Assembly: GCF_019635935.1 (NCBI RefSeq)
Contig: NZ_JAHBYN010000001.1
Span: 744,001-808,000 of the forward strand
DNA length: 64,000 nucleotides
From: Parvibaculum sp.
GTDB taxonomy: Bacteria; Pseudomonadota; Alphaproteobacteria; Parvibaculales; Parvibaculaceae
Reading direction: 5' to 3'
How positions within the stretch are numbered: the first letter of the stretch is position 1; each line of letters opens with the position of its first letter. The notes under the pieces were generated by a model. It was not told the origin of the DNA and did not search any database. It saw only the letters and a list, made by a program, of their open reading frames with translations. The position numbers and the translations under genes were made by a program. This document shows, one piece after another, positions 38,950-47,245 of the stretch.

Positions 38950-39699
38950 CTACGCTTGCTCTAACAAGCTTTTCAGATTTCGCATGATAGCGACGGACAT
39001 ATCTGCTGGCGGCATTGCGTGTAGACGCGCGAGGGCTTCCACCGCGATCCAGACATCACTCGGTCTGGTGGGCCGGGCACCGGTCTGTGTAAATGGACCG
39101 TCTGTTTCCGTCAAAACGCGGTCCAACGGTAGTGTCTTGGTAATCGCGGCGCGCTTCTCGTTGATGAGCATCTCCGCGTTCACTGAAAAATGGCAGCCAA
39201 GATCGACCGCTCTCTTGGCTTCTGCTGCGGTGCCGGTGAACCAGTGAAGTACCACGCGACCGCGTGTAGGCGGCATGTATTGCTCGATCATATCGAGCAC
39301 GGCCTTGGTCGCTCGGACGCTATGCGTCGTGACGATCTTGTTCCCCGCTGCGGCGCAGAGTGTCAGCACGCGAGCGAAAATCTCCTTTTGCGTATCGAGC
39401 GACCTGTAGAACCGCGGACCGGCGTCCAGCCCGACCTCGCCCACATAGCGGGTTCGCGGCAGCAATTCCTCCCATAGCCCGATCTCATGAGCGCGTTCTG
39501 CAACCAGTTGAGGATGCAGGCCAAGAGCCGCCCGAACATGGCGGGTGGCAGACGCCAGTTCGTGGTTCCGCGGCCAAGCCTTGGGCGTGGTGGTTACGGC
39601 GAGGGTGAACACGCCATCGCGCTCGCAACGCTCCACCGCGGCTGCGTGGTCGGGGTAGAGATCGAGGTGGCAATGAAAATCGACGAGACCCGATCGCAT
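38950..39699 (-). CDS. qatD: QatD, TatD-family DNase of the QatABCD defense system
   Basis: A 249-residue TatD-like metal-dependent hydrolase. It opens with VDFHCHLDLYPD (metal His-x-His), continues with GEVGLDAGPRF near 90 (metal Glu), VTTHSVRATKAV and LHWFTGTAAEAK (metal His), and ends with LTETDGPF (metal Asp); all TatD metal positions look intact. TatD proteins are 3'-5' exonucleases. It is the fourth gene of a qatA-B-C-D run, 8 bases after qatC. The assignment rests mainly on that gene order. Confidence 0.88.
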   Translation of the reverse strand: MRSGLVDFHCHLDLYPDHAAAVERCERDGVFTLAVTTTPKAWPRNHELASATRHVRAALGLHPQLVAERAHEIGLWEELLPRTRYVGEVGLDAGPRFYRSLDTQKEIFARVLTLCAAAGNKIVTTHSVRATKAVLDMIEQYMPPTRGRVVLHWFTGTAAEAKRAVDLGCHFSVNAEMLINEKRAAITKTLPLDRVLTETDGPFTQTGARPTRPSDVWIAVEALARLHAMPPADMSVAIMRNLKSLLEQA

Positions 39700-39707
39700 G
39701 GGGCCTC

Positions 39708-41057
39708 TTATGACGGTGCGGCGCGAACGCCGGTCAGCAAGCCTCCCACCTCCTCCAACCCGCGCCGGTAGACATCGGCTAGGGCATCGTGCCGAGAGGG
39801 ATCATCGTAGAGCGGCCCTGGCTTGTGGATGAGAGCCTTGGCGAGTTCGGGGCGTTTCGACAAGCGTGCAATGGCGATCTGGAAGGATCTAACTTGCTGA
39901 CCTTCGGCCTGCCTAGTGTCCAATGTCGCAGCCTTGAGGTCGGGCACGCTATAAACTGTCGAATCCTGCCCTTGTAACGAGGCGCGACGAATGAGACAGG
40001 GCAAGCAATAACCGCAGTGTCCCTGCGGCTTCTTCGTCCAGCGCCCCTTCGTTGGTGACGAACATGATAGCGACAGCGGGGCAAGCTGCTTCAACAGCGC
40101 AGGATTGGCGCATTGGGCGACCATCTCCCCCTTGGTCTTGTCCCAATAGGGATTCTCAACCTCCCCTCCGACACCGAGCGCACGGAGCAAATCGTTCCAC
40201 CGGGCCATGTAGAAAGGATGCGTCGTCCGGGTACTGAGTGCGCCGAGCCGGAGTCGATCAAGCGGTACGTTGAGCGCGATCAGACCGTTCTCGGGCACTT
40301 TCAGCACGAAATCGCGACCTAGCGCGGTACCGGCGGCGATACCGAGCGAGAAGAACAAGAATGATCGGCCTCGCGTAGTGTCCTCCGATCCGACACCCTC
40401 GACCAGTCCGGTATCGAAAGTCATCCATACCCTTAGCCGATCGAAAGCGGACGTCTTGTAAGCGGCTTTCAAACCTTCGAAGCACCGCTCCTGCGACTTG
40501 CTCACCAGTCCTTCGCCCGCGTGGCTGACCAGGAGCGGTGTCTCGCCGGCGCTCAAGCTGTCAATCGCGCCGATCAGACTGTCCAAGCCACCGGAGAACA
40601 GGCTCACGCCATCGAACGGGGCGGGAATAAGGTCGGGCGCAGCAGAAGGAATCAGCTTCGCATAGCCCTTGGCCCGTTTGCGGAATCCGACATCCCATCT
40701 GTCGCCGGTCAGGAAGTTCAAAGCGCGGACCAAGATGGGCGCGGCGGCCGTCCATCGCGCCGGATCGCTCACGGGGACGACCAAGCGAAGCTCGCGCGTC
40801 CAGGCATCCTGCGATTCAGTCGAGCGGGAGAGGCGGGTGTCTGCAGCATGAACGTGAGCAGCGACGACGAGAAAGTCCGCGCCTATCTCGCTCGGGGTCA
40901 GATGTAACGCCTTGAGATCGGCCAAGGCGCGGCCGATCCCGTGATCGAGACGGTTGTTCGCTACCAATTGCAAGGTCGATGCGATCTCGTCGCGCGCTTT
41001 GGGCACACGAGTCTTATCATCCGGGCCGAAACGGCCAATGATAACATGGCGTCTCAT
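39708..41057 (-). CDS. qatC: QatC, QueC-like nucleotide-modifying protein of QatABCD
   Basis: A 449-residue protein with a QueC/ATP-PPase core: PP-loop SLFSGGLDSLIGAID near 150 and a zinc-binding Cys cluster, HCGYCLPCLIRR, near 345. QueC makes the 7-deazaguanine precursor preQ0; in QatABCD the QueC-like protein is thought to act on a nucleotide or protein, but the chemistry is not settled. The N-terminal 140 residues are a system-specific extension. Its ATG overlaps the qatB stop by four bases. Confidence 0.9.
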   Translation of the reverse strand: MRRHVIIGRFGPDDKTRVPKARDEIASTLQLVANNRLDHGIGRALADLKALHLTPSEIGADFLVVAAHVHAADTRLSRSTESQDAWTRELRLVVPVSDPARWTAAAPILVRALNFLTGDRWDVGFRKRAKGYAKLIPSAAPDLIPAPFDGVSLFSGGLDSLIGAIDSLSAGETPLLVSHAGEGLVSKSQERCFEGLKAAYKTSAFDRLRVWMTFDTGLVEGVGSEDTTRGRSFLFFSLGIAAGTALGRDFVLKVPENGLIALNVPLDRLRLGALSTRTTHPFYMARWNDLLRALGVGGEVENPYWDKTKGEMVAQCANPALLKQLAPLSLSCSSPTKGRWTKKPQGHCGYCLPCLIRRASLQGQDSTVYSVPDLKAATLDTRQAEGQQVRSFQIAIARLSKRPELAKALIHKPGPLYDDPSRHDALADVYRRGLEEVGGLLTGVRAAPS

Positions 41058-41938
41058 TTCGCTGCCTCTTTATCACCCATCGTCTCCAATACCTCGAAGG
41101 CGGACTGATAGACGCCAGTCACGAAGCCCATCACTGCGTCAGGAGTCAACGACTGGATATTGACACCCGCAGCGTTGATAGCATCACTAACACCGCGCTG
41201 GATGAAGTCACGGAGTTGTGCCTGAACCCTCTCGGCCGTGCGCGGATCGGCGGGTAAGATCACGACCTTGGTACCGATGTCGTTGCAGATGCGAGCCTCG
41301 ATCGCGTGTGTCGCATATAGTTCGAAGACGGTCTGGATCTGGCCCGGTGTCAGCGCGTCGATGTCGGTAATACCGGCGTCGGCGAGGTCGGCGATTGTCT
41401 CGACAAAGGCGTCTCGGGCGATCCCCTCGTCGATTGACCCGCCTTCGGGGCAGATGTAGTCGGCGAGCCCCGCGAACACTTCCTCGATCGGTCGCCCCGC
41501 GAGGCTTTCGAGGTTGAGCGTTCGCAGCGCTTCGCGAACGCCATTGGCGCTCGCGTCGTTGAGGAATCGGACGAGCCCGGCGCCCGCTCCCCGCGAAGAG
41601 CCCATGCGCTGTGCGGCTTGGCGCGAGCCGCCTGCCGATTTGGACACATATTGCGAGACAGCGCGGCCGAGGCTTCTGCGATCGCTACCGCCCGAGCTTA
41701 CGAAGCGCGTGAAATTAGTTCGGGCCGATGTGAACCGATCCGACGCGCCTGCAGGCACGGTTGGCCGGGGTGCCGGTGCGGGAGGGGGTGCTGAAGGCGA
41801 TCCGTCGGGTAATGAAGGTTGTGCCCCGTCACCATCACCCGCGCCGTTGTCGGCACCACCATCGCCGTCCCCTTGCAACCAGCTTGGAATGAGCGGTGTG
41901 CCGCCGCCCGCACCGCCATATGCGCTCGACGTGCCCAT
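41054..41938 (-). CDS. qatB: QatB, system-specific protein of QatABCD
   Basis: A 294-residue protein: MGTSSAYGGAGGGTPLIPSW, a Pro/Gly/Ala-rich disordered linker (about 20-70), then a helical domain with SRQAAQRMGSSRGAGAGLVR and a long C-terminal helical region. The conserved start MGTSxAYGG...LVPSW-like motif is typical of QatB. Its ATG shares a base with the qatA stop (TAATG). Function within the complex is unknown. The longer frame to 42013 is shadow of qatA. Confidence 0.85.
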   Translation of the reverse strand: MGTSSAYGGAGGGTPLIPSWLQGDGDGGADNGAGDGDGAQPSLPDGSPSAPPPAPAPRPTVPAGASDRFTSARTNFTRFVSSGGSDRRSLGRAVSQYVSKSAGGSRQAAQRMGSSRGAGAGLVRFLNDASANGVREALRTLNLESLAGRPIEEVFAGLADYICPEGGSIDEGIARDAFVETIADLADAGITDIDALTPGQIQTVFELYATHAIEARICNDIGTKVVILPADPRTAERVQAQLRDFIQRGVSDAINAAGVNIQSLTPDAVMGFVTGVYQSAFEVLETMGDKEAAK

Positions 41939-43896
41939 TAGCGTGCTCCCTTCCGCGTACGACGCGCAACGCCAGCCGTCGTCTTCAAGACGGAAGACCC
42001 GGATGTGGACCATCCTTGGAGCAGCTTATCGAATCGAGCCATGGCGTCGGAATCCTTGATAACGCCCTCCCAACCGGACGCCGGCCATGGCCCACACCGA
42101 TCGGCTGGCAAGGCCTCAAGCAAATCCAGGAGATTAGCTTGCAGTGTCGGATGCGCGCGAACCAGCACTGCCAGCCCGTCCATTCCAGGGGGCGCGGTGT
42201 CGAAGGCGTCTCCACCCATGACGCGTCCTCTCAGTTCCTCGAAAACCTGGGCGGCCTCAGCTGGAACGAGTTGCCTGAGTTCGCCATCGAAAGCCTGAAC
42301 GAGGAGTTTCGGCCCGAGCAATTTGTCTACCACAGCGGCGAGACGCCCCAGGACCGACGCCGCACCAAAATAATCCTTCCGATCCTTGGTAACGAACAGA
42401 TATGGGCGCAGATCGACATTGGCCAGAGCCGGCGACAGCCGCGCCCATGCCCGTATCGCGTCGGCCGCCTTCCATTCAGTCAGGATGGCGCTGTCCTTGG
42501 AGTCCGGCACAGCGGTAGCCTTCGCATCGTCGGTGGACCTGATCTTCGGTCCGGTCCGTCTCGTTTTTGGGGTCGGCTTCTCTTCCGAAGCGACCGCTTC
42601 AAGAGCTGCCAGATCTTCGCAGCGACCGTCTGGATTGCGGGCGGCCGCGCTGGCGATCTGGTCGAACAATCTGGAGAGGAAGCGTTCGGCCAGCATGAGC
42701 TTGGCCAGGACGGGTAGCTTGACCTCATCTCCGAAACCGCGAGCAAGCGCAGTCTGGTGGCGCAGCAGCAGGGTGTTCAGGAAGCGCTTGATCTGTCGCG
42801 GATTGCCCTGAGTCCCGCTGGCCAGGATCGGACCGATCTGATCGCTCAAGGTGAGCGCGTTCTGGACCTGACCGGCTTTGTCGCCCAAGGCGGTCTTGAC
42901 CGTCTGCGCATCGAGTCCGACCGTTTGCCAAGGGCGTTTGAGTAACTCACGAGCTACAGTAATAAGCGCCGAGTAAGCGGGATCGTCCTCGCCCAGCTCG
43001 GCGCCGACAAGCAACAGGGTGACGTAGATGCGGGTTTCTGTCTCGCCCAAAGCCGGGATGCGGAACGGAATCTGAATCAGCTTTTCGAGATAGTTGCGCG
43101 CATAGTCGCGGGGGCCGGTCGTGTCCGGCAGTTCCGGAAAATGCTTGCGCACCGAATATTCGATCATTGCCTCGTCGGCGGCGACGATGAAAGCGGTCCG
43201 CGCGGTGAACACGAATAGGCGGACGGCTTCAAGCGTCTCAATCGCCGTGTCCGGCAGGCAGCGATCGAGATCGTCGATGAGGACGATCAGTTGTTTTACG
43301 CCCGCTTGCTCGAGCAGATCGTCAAAAGCCTTCCGGAACGCCTCGATTTCTTCCGGCACATTTTTCGACTCCCCGGGCCTCAACAGTCCCTGCACACCGT
43401 CGATGGCCTTGTCGTAATTCTCCTTCGTGGCGAGTTTCGAGGGATCAGCGTAGATACCCTTCAAGGTGCCGACCACCGCGCCAACCTGATCGGCTGTGGG
43501 GATGCCGGTGAACGCGGTAAAAGCGAGACCGCCCCCGTGCCGCGCGATCTTGAGCCAGTCGATCCGCCGGAAGATGTCCTTCACGGCCATGCCAGCTTGG
43601 GTGAGCATCGGACGCTTTCCGACAAGCCCGGTGACGATGCCTTCGATCAACGCGATCTTGGCGTCTTCAAATCCTTGAAAACGCCACCCGTTGAATTTGA
43701 TGCAGAGCACATCCTCATCAGAACTGAGACCGCTCTCGATCATTTCCAAGATGCTAGATTTTCCCGCACCCCAGTCACCATGAACCCCGATCGTCACGGC
43801 ACGTTCGGGCTTTTCGCGCAACAGCTCGATGATGGTCTTGGCGATCGCCTCATTGTTGAGAAGATCGACCTTTGTTTCGTTGTCAGTGAGAATCAT
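41938..43896 (-). CDS. qatA: QatA, KAP-family P-loop ATPase of QatABCD
   Basis: A 652-residue KAP NTPase. Walker A is GVHGDWGAGKSSILEM near 35, and Walker B LIVLIDDLDRCLPDTAIE near 205 carries the KAP D-x-D-R-C signature. ARNYLEKLIQIPFRIPAL and RQIKRFLNTLLLRHQ follow, the latter an arginine-bearing sensor region. The C-terminal 200 residues are helical. KAP ATPases are often defense proteins. The ATG at 43896 is used; an in-frame GTG at 43905 has the better-spaced GGAGG and could be the true start. First gene of the Qat operon. Confidence 0.9.
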   Translation of the reverse strand: MILTDNETKVDLLNNEAIAKTIIELLREKPERAVTIGVHGDWGAGKSSILEMIESGLSSDEDVLCIKFNGWRFQGFEDAKIALIEGIVTGLVGKRPMLTQAGMAVKDIFRRIDWLKIARHGGGLAFTAFTGIPTADQVGAVVGTLKGIYADPSKLATKENYDKAIDGVQGLLRPGESKNVPEEIEAFRKAFDDLLEQAGVKQLIVLIDDLDRCLPDTAIETLEAVRLFVFTARTAFIVAADEAMIEYSVRKHFPELPDTTGPRDYARNYLEKLIQIPFRIPALGETETRIYVTLLLVGAELGEDDPAYSALITVARELLKRPWQTVGLDAQTVKTALGDKAGQVQNALTLSDQIGPILASGTQGNPRQIKRFLNTLLLRHQTALARGFGDEVKLPVLAKLMLAERFLSRLFDQIASAAARNPDGRCEDLAALEAVASEEKPTPKTRRTGPKIRSTDDAKATAVPDSKDSAILTEWKAADAIRAWARLSPALANVDLRPYLFVTKDRKDYFGAASVLGRLAAVVDKLLGPKLLVQAFDGELRQLVPAEAAQVFEELRGRVMGGDAFDTAPPGMDGLAVLVRAHPTLQANLLDLLEALPADRCGPWPASGWEGVIKDSDAMARFDKLLQGWSTSGSSVLKTTAGVARRTRKGAR

Positions 43897-44243
43897 GTCG
43901 CCCACCGCTCCTCCCCACAACGCCCAGTCGCTGCAGAGTGAGGCCCCGCACAACACTGCCGGAATAATCGAAGGTTCGCCATATATGAATTGACAGCCGT
44001 CCATCCATCGGACCGAACCCGTCAGTGAAAGGCGTAGTTTGATCGCCGAACGAGCCCGCAGTCCGACCGTGCGCCATGAGCAGGCTTCAGCCGACCTCGA
44101 CACTCTCTAGTCAATGACACCATTCGAACCGGCAATCTGCGGGGCGGTCCAGATAAGACGGGGCAATCGCCCAATTTTGCGGCGAGACCATTACAATTCA
44201 CTGCACTATACTTGGAAAAGAAGGCACGGCGGAGGAATTGAGC
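43897..44243. promoter_or_regulatory. Divergent intergenic region qatA / small gene
   Basis: About 345 bases between divergent genes, so it should hold both promoters. I see no clear palindrome. GGAGGA at 44231-44236 is the ribosome-binding site of the plus-strand gene. Confidence 0.5.
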
Positions 44244-44495
44244 ATGGATCGCGACGAGATCGAAGGTATGGCCAACGCAATACAGAAACGACAGTCGGAT
44301 ATCCAAGCATCCGACACGCTGGAGAATGAGGCGCGGCTGGTGGCGCTCATGAGGTCCAAGGGCGCAATTGTGAAGCGTGGCAGGCAAAAAGGACCGCAGC
44401 GTTACACGGTCATCATGCCCAATGGGCGTGTTGGGCCTGTGACACTCTTCGAGATAGAAAGTATTTGGAGGAAGATTTCTGGCGAAAAGGCATAA
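44244..44495 (+). CDS. Small basic hypothetical protein divergent from qatA
   Basis: An 83-residue protein (MDRDEIEGMANAIQKRQSDI) with a helical N-terminus and a compact C-terminal part: VKRGRQKGPQRYTVIMPNGR and LFEIESIWRKISG. GGAGGA 7 bases before ATG 44244 gives a strong start and makes it a credible gene. It may be a regulator or accessory of a neighbouring defense system; not recognised. Confidence 0.6.
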   Translation: MDRDEIEGMANAIQKRQSDIQASDTLENEARLVALMRSKGAIVKRGRQKGPQRYTVIMPNGRVGPVTLFEIESIWRKISGEKA

Positions 44496-44610
44496 TGCTA
44501 AATTTGTATGCTCGCTTTAGTCAGAAGAGACCATTTGTCCGGGTTCGTCATTTGTACAGCCGCTTCTGACCCAAAACGGCCCTTCGCTGCGCCGCACCGC
44601 GACAAATCAC

Positions 44611-45771
44611 TTAATCCTTAGTAATGAACCTCGCACGATCCAACAATTCGTCAAAAGTCAGGATTTCCAAGGCTCGGGTGTCGCGTCGAAAAAGCTCGAA
44701 AGTATCGCGCTTGACTGTTGCATCACGTAAATTATCCGGCTGGTCAAACTCCGCCCGATTTCCAATCACAAGGATCGTTTTGGTGTCGCGCGTTCTGGCC
44801 TCCAAGCGGCGCGTGCCCGACTTGTCGAAGTGGTCACCAGACTGGGCTGTGCTCAACCACTCCGCCTTTTGTTCAAGAACCTGTGAGACCGCATCCACGA
44901 AGTCTGAACTGAATCGCCACGTACCGGCGCGACCAGGCCTCCGAGATTGGAATATGGGTGTGTCCGGTCGCTTGATTTCGACAAGCACCGTGTAATCGGT
45001 AAAGGTCATTAGGTAATCCACAATCGGCTTGTTGCGGTTGTCCGTACCGGCTGCACCAACGACCATCTCCCGATTGAAGAGCCGCATTACTCGATAATCA
45101 AGCCCGTAACCGAAGACCCAGCTCTGCATCTCGAAAAAATCTTGCCAAGCCGCTTCGGCCCATTCGCCTTTTCCGATCTGGGCTTCGAACTCCTCTAGTG
45201 CCTGCCTGCGGCCCAAGAGCAGGTTAATCTCTTTTGGAGTTAGGTCTGCGTGGAGCGAGCGGAAAAGATGCTCGCGCTCGGCGCCGTCAAGTTTCTTGAT
45301 CCTGTTGATTAGGGCCCTATCCGCGGCGTCAGTGATGATCTTAGGCCCGGCTGCAACGGAAATGTCTTCCACTTGAAACCGGTCTTCGTTCGAGAGGTCG
45401 ATAAACTTTATTCGATTAAGAAATTCGAGGAGTTTCTCAAACTCGTCAGGTCGAAAAGTGAAGGCGTCTTTTTCATATCCTTGGTACCAATCGCCGGCGC
45501 GAGACTTGAATGTTTGCAGCGTCACCCGCTTGATCGCTGCGTCGTCTTGGCTGATAAGCGCCGTGACCTGCGTCTTGCGCTGGTCGCCAGAAAGCCGCAA
45601 GCAAAGTGCTCCCTCGACTTCGCCTAGAACCGCCCGCTCAGTGCCTTCGAATACGGTGTGGGCGAGACGCCGACGCTGCGGATTGATAGCTCCATGAGTA
45701 AACACTTTGCTGAGGTAGGTCTTGCCTTCCTTGCGGAGCTCAAAGAATTTTCTTTCTTCGTCGTCGCTCAT
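44611..45771 (-). CDS. sduA: Shedu nuclease SduA (DUF4263)
   Basis: A 386-residue protein. The C-terminal half is the DUF4263 nuclease: WQDFFEMQSWVFGYGLDYRV near 215, IVDYLMTFTDYTVLVEIKRP near 258, giving a PD-(D/E)XK-type Asp and E-x-K, then the long VDAVSQVLEQKAEWLS helix and RDTKTILVIGNRAEFD. The N-terminal half (about 1-190) is the variable sensor-like part. Shedu is a one-gene anti-phage system with a DUF4263 nuclease. Catalytic residues look intact. It stands alone, convergent with the small gene at 44244-44495. Confidence 0.88.
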   Translation of the reverse strand: MSDDEERKFFELRKEGKTYLSKVFTHGAINPQRRRLAHTVFEGTERAVLGEVEGALCLRLSGDQRKTQVTALISQDDAAIKRVTLQTFKSRAGDWYQGYEKDAFTFRPDEFEKLLEFLNRIKFIDLSNEDRFQVEDISVAAGPKIITDAADRALINRIKKLDGAEREHLFRSLHADLTPKEINLLLGRRQALEEFEAQIGKGEWAEAAWQDFFEMQSWVFGYGLDYRVMRLFNREMVVGAAGTDNRNKPIVDYLMTFTDYTVLVEIKRPDTPIFQSRRPGRAGTWRFSSDFVDAVSQVLEQKAEWLSTAQSGDHFDKSGTRRLEARTRDTKTILVIGNRAEFDQPDNLRDATVKRDTFELFRRDTRALEILTFDELLDRARFITKD

Positions 45772-46159
45772 GGGTTGCTTCCGGCGTCACCATTGCAATC
45801 GGCCTCCAAATGACCGTGCCATAGTATGCCATACATCTACTGGTCGATAACTGTCGACCAATGAACCAGAAGGTCTGCAACCCAATCCCGGGGCGACCTC
45901 GCTCACTTTTCAAGAGGTTGGCGCGCATGCGCCGACCCCGGGTTTCTTACTGAGAAATCGTGGCCCGGTAGACACAAGACTCGGCCCTTCGGGGCATGAT
46001 GGCGTGGACGTGCACGCAGGTTTCCCCGGTACCCGGACTATTCCAAGAGGCCTAACCCATTCCTAGCCTAATTGCCGCTTTTGCCGCTTCTTCCACGGCT
46101 AGACCGCCTTAACGAACGGGTACTTCGTGGTAGAATTACACCTGAAAGGACGAATCCTA
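45772..46159. promoter_or_regulatory. Divergent intergenic region sduA / XRE-ATPase operon
   Basis: About 388 bases with no gene. It contains GGCGC/GCGCC arms near 45930-45943 and, for the plus-strand operon, a plausible -35 TTAACG (near 46108) and -10 TAGAAT (near 46130) with a 16-base spacer. Both sduA and the operon should be controlled from here. Confidence 0.5.
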
Positions 46160-46951
46160 ATGAAAGAGCAGATTCGCATTCGAGGAACCGCGGTTGCCCT
46201 GCTTCGGAAGAAGCACAGCCGGTTTTCCCGCCAGAAGATTTTGGCGCATGAGGTGGCGATCTCGGAGCGGACGCTGCGAAAAATTGAGAAAGGAAATAAC
46301 CTCTGGGACAAGGACTTGGCAATACGCATCGCCATCACCTTGGGCCGCACCCTAGATGACATCGTGTTCTCCGCTGTCGGTCCCAAACTGATCCCCACGC
46401 CGCCTCTGATCCCACTGACGGCGCCAACCATCAGCCGACTGTGCGGTAAGCAGCTGTACCCTCGCTTCGACAAAGACAGTGCGACGTTGGTTGGCTCAGC
46501 AGATGCTCTTTTCGAGTCCGCACGCCGCGCGGAAGTGGTCAAGGTCGAAGTTCATATTGAACTGGACGCTGAACTGACGGGACATGCGGACGAATTGATC
46601 GCGTTGTCGCGCGAAGTGAGCCGTGAGACCCACCCCTGCTTCATGGAGCAGGAAGACCCACGAACAGCTGAGGTTCGGCAACGGATGCGGTGGCTGCTGG
46701 TCCAGCTCAAGGGCAATGATGTTCTGGCCTATGTGTGCGAACATACTAAGTATCTGCCAGAATCCGATGAGGTAGCGCCACGGGGGAAATGCCGCGACTT
46801 CCAATCGCAGGTCATCATCGCATTCGCGCCGCCCCAAGAGTGGAGCGAAACCTCCGTAGAGGTCGATGTCGACCATGGCCAGCCTTACATCATTGATTGG
46901 GATACCCCAATCCATCTCGAACAGTCCAACCCAGCCCAGCCAACAGGTTGA
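46160..46951 (+). CDS. XRE-type regulator with unknown C-terminal domain
   Basis: A 263-residue protein. Residues 1-70 form a helix-turn-helix of XRE type (KILAHEVAISERTLRKIEKG, then a DLAIRIAITLGRTLDDIVF helix). The remaining 190 residues are an alpha/beta domain with two strand-rich blocks (VVKVEVHIELDAELTGHADE and SQVIIAFAPPQEWSETSVEV) that I cannot assign; it may sense a ligand. Start 46160 has GAAAGGA upstream. It is first in a same-strand cluster with a small acidic protein and a Rad50-like ATPase, and probably controls it. Confidence 0.7.
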   Translation: MKEQIRIRGTAVALLRKKHSRFSRQKILAHEVAISERTLRKIEKGNNLWDKDLAIRIAITLGRTLDDIVFSAVGPKLIPTPPLIPLTAPTISRLCGKQLYPRFDKDSATLVGSADALFESARRAEVVKVEVHIELDAELTGHADELIALSREVSRETHPCFMEQEDPRTAEVRQRMRWLLVQLKGNDVLAYVCEHTKYLPESDEVAPRGKCRDFQSQVIIAFAPPQEWSETSVEVDVDHGQPYIIDWDTPIHLEQSNPAQPTG

Positions 46952-47023
46952 GCTAGGCAACCTTTTTTGTTCGATTTCGGAACTGAGTATTTCTGCGACA
47001 GCGTCGCGACGGTAGGATGCAAT

Positions 47024-47245
47024 ATGGCCGACACGGATGAACAGCCCCAGACTCCAGACGCCTTTTTGAAAGGAGTGGCAGCGGCATTACAGGCCGACGA
47101 GGGCATCGATCTAGACCTAGCAAAGATTTTGTCGACCGAGATACTGATCGCCAAGGCGCCAGCTGACGCCGTTAGTCGTGCGAAAGCCGCCATAGTCGCG
47201 CTGGCAACGAAACGGGCGGCACCGCCGGAGTCCGTCGATGGCTGA
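47024..47245 (+). CDS. Small acidic protein preceding the Rad50-like ATPase
   Basis: A 73-residue protein (MADTDEQPQTPDAFLKGVAA), helical with an acidic N-terminus. TAGGA lies 8 bases before ATG 47024; the longer frame from 46967 lacks one. Its end overlaps the start of the ATPase gene by 8 bases, so the two are likely translated together and the products may interact. No family recognised. Confidence 0.65.
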   Translation: MADTDEQPQTPDAFLKGVAAALQADEGIDLDLAKILSTEILIAKAPADAVSRAKAAIVALATKRAAPPESVDG

